Part shown: positions 55,495-64,000 of the stretch, in pieces | How the letters are laid out: every line of letters begins with the position of its first letter | How positions within the stretch are numbered: the first letter of the stretch is position 1 | Assembly (NCBI GenBank): GCA_029465975.1 | Contig: CM055730.1 | Location: 23,372,344-23,436,343 of the forward strand | Reading direction: 5' to 3' | Source: Dallia pectoralis | Taxonomy: Eukaryota > Chordata > Actinopteri > Esociformes > Umbridae | DNA: 64,000 bases | Program-made: the position numbers and the translations under genes | Notes under the pieces: model-generated | What the model was told of the DNA's origin: nothing | The model's input: only the letters and a program-made list of their open reading frames with translations | Databases searched by the model: none

Positions 55495-56290
55495 AAAGTG
55501 TATTTATATAGCACAATTCATACATAGAAGCAATTCAATGTGCTTTACAGAGGAAAATAATAATATAATAATAAAATACATGCATTTTATATTCATAACA
55601 ACCTGTAATGCTGAAGTGACGGCATATGCAACCTAGGGCTCCCCTGTGGGAGAACGCTGGGCAGAGCCATCTACAAAAAACCTGTTTACTGGCAAATTGT
55701 CCTTAGAACAGTTCCAAGTCTCTATTAGCCCAGAAGTCTTTAGAACTTCAGATCTGTTATGTATACATTACAGGTTTTCATTTATGCCATGCATCAGAAT
55801 AAAAACATCAAATGGTCAATTCAATGAGAAAAAGAAAATTAAAATTGACTTAACAGAAAATACATGCATTTTATAACAACCTGTAATGCTGAAGTGACGA
55901 CATATGCAACCTAGGGCTCCCCTGTGGGAGAACGCTGGGCAGAGCCATCTACAAAAAACCTGTTTACCACCAGGGTCGCTGCATTACCCCCACCAAACGG
56001 GAGAGTGTGTCCTCACGCTTCACTTATCCAAAGTCGCTCACGGAGACACGCCTCTCCGATGGCCCTCCCTGCCAATCCCACTTCTGACACCAATGTAGCG
56101 TCCGGCTGGGGAAATCGAACCAGCGCCCTACGGCTCCGCTGGCGAAAGGATGCAGCTTCACCATGTTTAGTTTTGACTCTGGGCTCTTTTAGCTGTCCTG
56201 AATTCAGTGATCTGAGTGCCCTGCTTGGTTTATAATCTTCAAACATATCAGAAATGTATTCAGGGCCCAGACCATTCAGAGATTTATAGA
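55495..56290 (-). mobile_element. Second LINE 3' end, rearranged
   Basis: Same family as 28,190-28,960: gcacaattcatacatagaag at one end and MFEDYKPSRALRSLNSG on the minus strand at the other. It contains a direct duplication of about 100 bp (55,583-55,690 and 55,867-55,968) and a tRNA-SINE-like block between its halves. Confidence 0.6.
55970..56155 (-). repeat. tRNA-derived SINE-like block
   Basis: On the minus strand a B box GGTTCGATTTCC (complement at 56,110-56,121) lies in a GC-rich block very unlike its AT-rich surroundings. It interrupts the LINE 3' end. Family unknown. Confidence 0.5.
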
Positions 56291-56291
56291 T

Positions 56292-56597
56292 TTAATGAGA
56301 ACTGAGGCATGTATGCAGTTTTTTGTCTTCTACAATCAGTTCTTTGGTTTCCTTGGCATTGATGGCCAGGTTGTTATCTGCACACCAAGCCACTAGGTGC
56401 TTGATCTCCTCTCTGTAAGCTGCCTCTTCGTTGTCCCTGATCAGATTAACTACTGTTGTATCATCTGCTAACTTGATGGTTTTGGAACTGTGTACAGGGA
56501 TGCAGTCAAGGGTGAAGAGGGAGTACAAAAGTGGGCCAAGCACACAAACTTCTGGGACAATGGTGTTCAGAGTCAGGGTAGAGGAGGTACTAGCCAT
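56292..56597 (-). pseudogene. LINE reverse-transcriptase fragment
   Basis: The minus strand reads GPLLYSLFTLDCIPVHSS, LADDTTVVNLI and HLVAWCADNNLAINAKETKE, typical of fish L2/CR1/Rex LINEs. The catalytic motif is ADD. It is truncated at both sides. Confidence 0.8.
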
Positions 56598-56652
56598 TCC
56601 ATTTTAGGCAGGATACCAGCTGACTGTTGCCTCCGTAAATAGTTCATGTTAG

Positions 56653-57060
56653 TGTCACGGTTCCTAGTCCACCAGGAACATCTAGTGGGCTAGGAGGGTG
56701 TTGGAGCACGTTGGTTATATCAGTTACAGCTGTTTAACATTTGGGTTTAATTAAATTATCATGGCTGTTGGGGATTTGGTGATTATGTGTATATAAAAGT
56801 CACTGGATCTGGTATGCACATTTGTTGGTTATTATTTCCAGTTCACAACGTTATATAGAGGTGAGTGCTGCTAGAATAAGAAGTTTGCTGTTGTTTGATG
56901 TACTTTAGAAGTCGTTGTATACGCGATACTATTATTTCAAACATTTTGTGTTTTTTGCCGTTCTCTGTTTGTTTTGTGTTGAATAAATAAACCTGTTTTA
57001 AACAAAGATACCTGGCTCTACACATGGCTTTTCTACACTACACCTCCGCAGAACGTGACA
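56653..57060 (+). mobile_element. Second solo LTR
   Basis: 408 bp from TGTCACGGTTCC to CAGAACGTGACA. It has a TATA box (gtatataaaag, about 56,789) and AATAAA (about 56,981), giving + orientation. The flanks gttag and gttat agree at 4 of 5 bases, a slightly decayed target duplication. Confidence 0.78.
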
Positions 57061-57094
57061 GTTATTTTGGAGCTGTGCTTAAAGTCATTTTTCT

Positions 57095-57440
57095 TTTGTA
57101 GGAGGATCTTGGCCTCAATAAAGCGCCATCTGTTATGGCATAGCATTGCAAAATTGAATAATAGCCTTCCTTCACCAAGATCCCTTTTACCCTGTACAAA
57201 TCTCCCACTTAACTACGACCAAAGCACCCACAGACCATCGCATAGCCTCCACCATGCTTGACAGATGATATGAAGCACTCATCCAGCATCTTTTAATTTC
57301 ATCTGCACCTTCTGTGTGATCCGAAACCTCAAATATAGATAGGTTTGTCCATAACACACTTTTCCAGTCTTGCTCTGCCCAGTTTTGGTGTTGTTTTGCC
57401 CATCTTAATCTTTTCTTATTATTTGAGCATAGATTGATTT
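57095..57440 (-). pseudogene. Tc1-like transposase fragment
   Basis: The minus strand contains broken pieces of a Tc1 transposase: WAKQHQNWAEQDWKSVLWTN, SVKHGGGYAMVCGCF-like sequence across shifts, and a GILVKEGYYSILQCYAI-like stretch. It has many stops. Confidence 0.55.
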
Positions 57441-57930
57441 AGGAAAACTCTACACCCAAGATACAGCTCCACTAAAATAGTGGCACATATTGGAAGTGAA
57501 ATTAGAAAGTCTACAGTGAACTGTATGATGTCATTGTTATATAAATTATCTGTCCCCATCTATCGACTACACTTGCTCGAAAAGCAGCAGTGGTGGAGAG
57601 TCTTTAAGAAAAGTTGCCTTAATTGATCTTACCGAAACCATCAAACTGGTGGAATAGAATCAGCCCTAATACCCTTCCTAAGAAATGTAGGGTTCTGTAG
57701 GGTTTTAATTGGAAATGTGCCACAACATGCCCCAAGAACCATTGACTTTTATACCAATCATAATCACCCAAACCCCAAACAGCTATGACACTCTCATTAA
57801 ACTTTACACATTACAGCTGCGTGACAAACCCAGTGGTAAATAACAGAAATGTGCTCCACCCCTCCTAGCCAGTAGATGTCTGTCACACAAGGAGTCGTGA
57901 CAGAGACACAAGAAACAAGGCATTAATACG
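57440..57930. other. Short gene-free stretch
   Basis: No gene, RNA or nameable repeat seen between the Tc1 relic and the Ty3/gypsy relic. Confidence 0.5.
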
Positions 57931-60310
57931 ATAATCAGGTGGCTGTTGGATGTTACCTCGTTCACTCACCTCAGGACTTTAAATGGCCCCACAAACCGCG
58001 GACCCAGCTTCCGACAGGGAAGGCGAAGCAGGAGGTTTCGAGTCGAGAGCCAGACTCAATCCCCTGGGGCGTAGAGGGACGGACTTCTGACATTTTCCGG
58101 CGCACTGCAGGGGGCCAGGAACGGCTGGTACCCTAAGACACACTGAAATGTATACATGTCCGCAGAGGAGTAACAGAGTGAATTCTGAGCATATTCTGCC
58201 AAGAGTAAGAACTCCAACCACTCCTCTGGCCGGTCCTGGCAGTACGATCTCAGAAACCTCCCCAGTTCTTGATTCACCCGTTCCACCTGCCCATTAGCCT
58301 CGGAGTGGTACCCAGAGATGAAACCGATAAGACCCACAACCATCTCATAAACGCTCTCCAGACATTAGACGTGGGTGCCTTACTCTGAACGCATACTGAA
58401 CAGAAAGAGACGTACACCCTCACATCCTTGGCCAGACTAGGGCACTGTCCAACCAAAGCCAGGTTGACCAGATGAAACCAATGTGTGGGCCCAGCACAGA
58501 AGTCGATCAAAAACATCCAGCTGCACATAGACACGTCCCTCGGGTACTGTAGGGGAGATGGTTCCATGCGTAAAGCGTGCTGGATGTCCATGACTTCCGC
58601 CCAAACCACCGGCACCCCTTTACAGGCAGAAGGCAGAATGGGAGAGTTATCAATCTGCCTCTCCTCTGTGTCATATAACCTAAAAGGCGCATTTGCCTTG
58701 ATGTTCTTCATATCCGGAATGTAAGATATTGTAAACTCAAACCGGGTAAAGAACAACGCCCACCTAGCCTGGCAGGGGTTCAGTCTCTTTGCTGCCCTAA
58801 TTTACTCCAGGTTACGATGGTCAGTCCAGACTAGAAACGGGTCTCCACTCAGACAGTGCTTTTACAATGGCAAGCAACTCCCTATTGTAATTTTGTTCCG
58901 CCACAATGAGCTTCCGCGAGTAGAACAAGGACGGAAATGAGGGGTTGTGCCCAAGTGTTGGGATAGCGCTGCACCTATCTCAATCTCAGACGCGTCCTAC
59001 TCCACTATGAACGGAAGCGAGCAACAGACACTTCTCTCATACAGATCATGCGTCACCAGTTGCTCCAGTACTCCAGTACAAGGAGACAGGGTAAGTACGG
59101 GTAGCCGAGTACACAAGGATTTTGTCAATGTACACCACCACACCGTGGCCGAGCATGTCTCTAAAAATGTTATTCACAAAGGACTGTAAAAAACTGATGG
59201 CGCATTCATCAACCCATATGGCATAGTGAGGTATTCATAATGACCTGATGTGGTGCTAAAGGCTGTCTTCCACTCATCTTCCTCCCGGATACGCACTAAT
59301 TTATACACGTTCCTGAGATCCAATTTTGTGAAGAAGGGCACCCGATGCATCGACTCAGAGGGAGAGGATACCAATGCATGGACGCAATCCTCTATTCTTC
59401 TTTGGAGGAAGTGGAATGGCGAATCATCCCCTGTCTCAATGACACATAGATATAAGCCTCCATCGACTCAGTCTTCGCTTGAGACAGAGGATACACGTGA
59501 CTATGTGGCGGTTCAGCGCCTACCTGTAGTTCTATCGCGCAATCCCCCAGGCGATGGGGAGGTAATTTAGTGGCCAATTTCTTTGAAAATGCAACTGATA
59601 AATCACTATACTGCATAAATCACTATACACTGGAATGTGTACGGTGGAGACACTTTCTGGACTTTCCACCGATGTCGCACCCAAACACCTCCCCTGACAC
59701 TCCTGTGACCACCCGGTTAGAGTCCACAAAAACTGAGGGGTACGGAGTGACAACCATGGTAAACCCAACACCACAGGGAAATTAGGTGGCTCTATAAAAT
59801 GCAACGCGATTTGTTCAGTGTGATTGTGATTTGTGATCATGGAAATGGGGACCGTGACCGGCCTCACCATGTGCGTCAGAGGGCTCCAATCGGGCGGCTG
59901 GTCCGCTTACCAGCGATGCTGCAGGAGTGTCAGACCTCCTACCCTGCCGCTGGTAGCAGTGGGAGGCCGAGGGCTCTGTCCTGCCACAAAAGGAGCACTC
60001 TTTCTGCCGCGCGATCTCCAGATGCGCTGCGCCTCCCACCTCCATGGGCACTGGGCAGCAGCAGGACCAGGCGGAATGGACAAGGCGGTGCTGGGACGCG
60101 AGCAGCTAACAGATTGTCCAGCTGTATGGCCACTAACTGCTCAAAGGAGAGGGCAGCATCCCTGCACGCCAACTCCTTGCGAACATCCGGCCTTAAACTA
60201 CACCAAAAAGCATCGATGTAAGCCTGCTCGCCCCACCCAGCCTCCGTCGTCAGGGTCCTGAACTCCAGTGCAAACTCCTGGACGCCGTACACAACAAGAA
60301 ACACGAAACA
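57930..60310 (-). pseudogene. Decayed Ty3/gypsy-type retrotransposon, internal region
   Basis: Read on the minus strand from 60,310 down: a Gag-like piece (DAFWCSLRPDVRKELACRDA), a zinc knuckle (CSFCGRTEPSASHC), a protease-region piece (FPVVLGLPWL), reverse-transcriptase pieces (FFTKLDLRNVYKLVRIREED, YLTMPYGLMNAPSVF), an RNase H end, and an integrase C-terminal half (GYHSEANGQVERVNQELGRF). The order is that of Ty3/gypsy. Frameshifts, stops and deletions (the catalytic Asp-Asp of the polymerase and the integrase core are not seen) make it inactive. No paired LTRs found. Confidence 0.85.
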
Positions 60311-61490
60311 TTATCACACAAAGACTTGACCAAACACGGAAAGTCCATATACGATTTCTAATGAGGGAATGGACACGAGATCTGTGCAAATGACAAGACA
60401 TGACAATGTGGCTTCGGAGGGGATCTTTGACAGTCCACCATGATCTACCTCATGATGAAATAGTTTAATGGGCTCCAACTCTTCATTTGACCCATACAAT
60501 TAGGTCTTAACACGGATGAAAGCAGATCACATAGCCCCAGATATAAGACATAAGAGAATGTTAAGAACACATGCCCCCAGTTAAAGATGTTAGGTGTGTT
60601 CTATGAAGATGCTGAAACTCTAATAAGTACATTTGAGATTTTTGTGCACATGCATTTGTGGCATGCGGCTGGGAAGTATACAGTATACTGCCTACCCAGA
60701 CACCACTACACCAATGATGTGCTGACTATCTTAAAAAAAGTCTCAGGACACCACATCCTCCACGTTTTTGCCATTTTGTTGCAAAATCAGCTGTCTATTT
60801 TTCACAAACAAGAGCATCTGAACACCATTGTCCCATCTGATGGAGGGCAACAGCATCTGAAAGACAGGAATGTGCATATATGAAGGAGGAGTTTCCTCAT
60901 GTTTTTTAACAAAATGCAAAATGTGTTTTATGTATAAATATACTTATTGATACATTATATTATTAATATGACATATAGTTATTCAAATTGTGGCAGGTTT
61001 GTTCCTCCACAGTTATGATCAATATTTAGTTTAAGAAAACCACTTATATTTTCAATTTTACCAGCTGAATTGGAATTTTAGGAATATCAAATGTTACAAT
61101 GAGATTGTTATTCCTTTTGTATTTAGTTATTCCTTTTCTTTTAAGTAGACTCATTCTACTTTACAGTAACATGGCGAGTGTCTGTATCGAATACCTTTCG
61201 AACACTAGGGAGCGCTGTTTGCTCTCTTCGCTCCATTTCACTTATCAAAACATCTAACGTCAGTACTAAAGCGACCAAAGTGCTTCGGTAACAACTCCGT
61301 TTACGGATGTCGAACCCTACTGCAATAATTCCATTATACGGGATCTGTATAGTATACGGACAATAGAAGCAGTAGAGGAGCCGCCCCATGGAGACAATCT
61401 ATCTGTTATATAGATTTATATTCACGTAAACTGCACAATAATACTACGACTTAAGACTTGACACCGTAGCTTGTCCTAGTAGGTTGTCGC
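60310..61490. other. Gene-free stretch
   Basis: AT-rich sequence without a recognisable gene. Base composition becomes more balanced from about 61,190, ahead of the putative first exon. Confidence 0.45.
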
Positions 61491-61499
61491 TTCCTGAAT

Positions 61500-61662
61500 T
61501 CCGGTTAGTATCAGTGATACAGTTGGAGTCTATATTGTTTTATAGTGGCATGCTATTCGACCAGAAAGCAACATCTGGTGAATTTCGCTGCCAAGGAAAG
61601 GTGAAGAAACCCTATTGTTGAAGGCTTCCCTTGACATCAACCCTACAATGGATTATTGGGTA
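61500..61662 (+). other. Possible first exon of an unidentified gene
   Basis: A balanced-composition stretch ends ctacaATGGATTATTGG|gtaaga, a start codon in good context four codons before a strong donor. If real the gene runs right and begins MDYW. No following exon is recognisable before the window ends, so identity is unknown. Confidence 0.3.
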
Positions 61663-61897
61663 AGATAACGTTGTCAATCACAATGCTTGTGTTTGCGTTA
61701 GATGTCTTTAATATTGAGTCATGTAAGTAACTTTATGTAACTAACTTCATAGGAGACGCAGGTCGTAATCTGACTGTTATTGTTATCCCTGGTACAATGT
61801 GCTACAATGTGGCCATAGATTTCCGACATAGAGATACTTGTCAAATGCCAGCACCGATATTAAAATGATTTATTTCTTGAACCCTTTTAAATGCCAG

Positions 61898-61936
<39 letters not shown>

Positions 61937-64000
61937 AGTAGTTTACGCACTAAATGAAATCAATGTGTCCTTAAAACAAACCAGATTGTTTTAAGGACAC
62001 ATTGAATCAATCTGGTTTGTTTTAAGGACACATTGAAACAAACCAGATTAAAAAAAAGAATCGGATATGTCAAATCCGCACTGCTATCTTTTAGTGGAGT
62101 TATTGATTTAACATGTTAAACAACATCTCTTAACTTCTTCGGCATCTCTTTGGCTTCCAGTTTAAGTCAGTTTTGGTTTTCTTTAATAACCTCGAATCAG
62201 GGAATTACAGTTGTTCAAGTTATAAACTGGACAAACATCTGTGTGCACAACTGACTGTGATGTGTTTCTACTGTGGGTTCCTAGTATGTGAGAAATGAGT
62301 TCTAGCTTGACAGGTATTTATTTAAACCATCTGATAACTTTCGCTGATGGTACATTCAGTTTCTCTCCCAACCAATCTCATTTGTAGTGATATAGGACAA
62401 AGAAAGGGAGATTCATACATAGATTTCCATACTAAACTTCACACTTCCTGTTTAATATATACACTTACAGGAAGTACTAATATTAACAAAATGTGGGGTG
62501 CTTATTTGAACTGCATTAGCATTATGTTGCTTATAAACTTTTAGTACTTAGTGTGGACTATATTGCTCAGTGTGGGAATTGTAGTTTGTTTTATCACAAC
62601 ACATCTCAACCATCTAACAGACAGGTTAGAGTGAATATAGCCCCCAGGAACTAAAGGCATTGGCATGTTCTGTTTATATTACATTTCACAAGTTTGCTAG
62701 GTTTAGTCAGTTTCTGGAAACTAGTAATTTCATCGCATGTGATGTGTGCCTCACTGTTATTTCAGAACAATCCCTTACTGTACAATGGCTATATAAATAG
62801 GTATTGACTTGATAGGACAATGCGCAATGTTATGCATGTTACTACAGAAGTTTGGAAACATAACAAACCTTTGCATATGTATTGCATACAGTCAAGAAGT
62901 TGTTCCTCTAGGTTCCTTTCTAAAAAATTCCTAGCCGTGTCAACTGGTTGATGCATGCTCTGTCGGGTTTCAGGTTGGGTCTTTGTAAAAGCACTTTGAT
63001 GAAATGGATTGATAGATTGTTTGACTTACTTTGAATCGTGTGTATTTAAGATACAGACTACATTTTAGTATTCCTAAAATGTGTTTCTGTTTTTCCCATT
63101 CGTCTCTACTAAATAGCATAAGTCTCCTCCTCACACCCAGTGTTTCCGGGAGAAACATGACCTCTCCTTGGAGACAACAACGGTCTCCTTAGAGAATAGT
63201 GCTGGCCATGAAAAAACAGAAGCACAGGCATCTGCACAACAAAAGGGAGAACCAAAAAGGCGTGGACTCTGATCTTTAGCATTGAATATGCTCTCTAAAT
63301 GCAAGGATGTTTTGTAAAGGCCAAAGTACTGTATTTCAAAGAGATAGGGTCGTTTTGAATAACGAAGTAGTAACAGACTCATATACCTGCTGCAACAGGT
63401 CTTGAATTTTGCCCTAACACAAGATAACACAGTTTAATCTCTCCAGTTTATGGCAGATCAACTCTAATGTGGCCCTGGCCTGTCTGCTGTCTGTGCTACA
63501 GAGGCATTCAACTCAAACGGGAACTGCAGCTTATGCATAAATATTTTTTAGATGGAAAATGAGCCATAGAGTCTGTGGGCAGAGGGCCCTCAAGGGTGGT
63601 GCAAATCGGCTTATCACTGTCAGACTTAGGGAATGGATGGCCGGCATGGTTTGTGCTGTCATATTGCGCCCTAGTGACTCCTTGTGGCGGGTAGTTAGCC
63701 TGCAAGGGATTGTGGCTGTTACTTAAGCAAACAGTATACTCTAAATTAACTGGTCCATGCTGACTTCCTGGTAAAATGGACAGAGTGTTAACATGGAGCA
63801 CAGCTTGGCAGGATTTGATTAGGAGAACACATTCCAATCTTGGACACTCCCAAAGCTATTATTGTGGCTCCAAAGAGACAAGTCTACAGTCACGAATGGG
63901 AGGAGAACTTGGTGACCATCTTGTAAAATTGGCAGTCACTGAGACACATGGCCATTTTTGGTTACTTGCCAAACCTGTCGCAGAGCTTGTTAAACAGACA
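61663..64000. other. Right end of window, repeats only
   Basis: A TA microsatellite (61,902-61,931), a perfect inverted repeat (61,960-62,036) and a degenerate dispersed repeat at about 63,655-63,830 (ccctagtgactccttgtggc, of a kind common in salmonids). No exon recognised. Confidence 0.5.
61960..62036. repeat. Perfect 29-bp inverted repeat with 19-bp loop
   Basis: The left arm 61,960-61,988 (tcaatgtgtccttaaaacaa and nine more bases) is the exact reverse complement of 62,008-62,036. The loop itself repeats ttttaaggacacattga in direct orientation. It lies next to a TA microsatellite. Confidence 0.95.

Noticed and set aside
59799..60261. + strand reading frames of about 140 codons
   Set aside because: They are antisense shadows of the Gag-like part of the Ty3/gypsy relic.

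Overview
The window is vertebrate nuclear DNA, almost certainly from a teleost fish. Genes are split by GT-AG introns, intergenic DNA is AT-rich, and the repeats are fish types: Tc1-like transposase relics, hAT-type MITEs, LINE 3' ends, tRNA-derived SINEs, Ty3/gypsy relics and solo LTRs. Several short repeats resemble ones I associate with salmonids and pikes, so a protacanthopterygian such as a pike is my guess, not a demonstration.

Layout. (1) Positions 1-28,010 hold the 3' part of sorbs1 (CAP/ponsin) on the + strand. I place 16 exons, with every splice phase agreeing. They end in three SH3 domains and a 3.6 kb 3' UTR. The gene starts upstream of the window, so the SoHo domain is not here. 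(2) Positions 29,250-39,950 hold a complete pdlim1 (CLP36) on the + strand: seven exons, 318 residues, an N-terminal PDZ and a C-terminal LIM domain. A perfect CArG box and a perfect CRE lie within 260 bp of its start codon. The sorbs1 to pdlim1 head-to-tail order is the same as on human chromosome 10, which supports the paralogue assignment (SORBS2-PDLIM3 is the sister pair). (3) Positions 40,800-49,400 are nested transposons: a solo LTR with target duplication, and a LINE split by a 3.6 kb TIR element carrying a spliced gene fragment. (4) Positions 50,155-51,020 hold neurog3 on the - strand, with one coding exon and a probable 5' UTR intron. (5) Positions 51,020-64,000 are gene-poor: LINE ends, a second solo LTR, Tc1 and Ty3/gypsy relics, and one possible first exon near 61,650.

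sorbs1 and pdlim1 both encode actin-cytoskeleton adaptors found at focal adhesions and Z-discs. neurog3 is an unrelated proneural/endocrine transcription factor. Three minisatellites (35 bp, 11 bp and 15 bp units) sit in introns of sorbs1 and pdlim1, and one begins 14 bp from a splice donor.

No wholly new system is visible. The best candidates for a second look are the gene-carrying TIR element inside the LINE, the tandem splice acceptors that would let sorbs1 skip its variable exons in frame, the CArG/CRE pair, and a perfect 29-bp inverted repeat at 62.0 kb.
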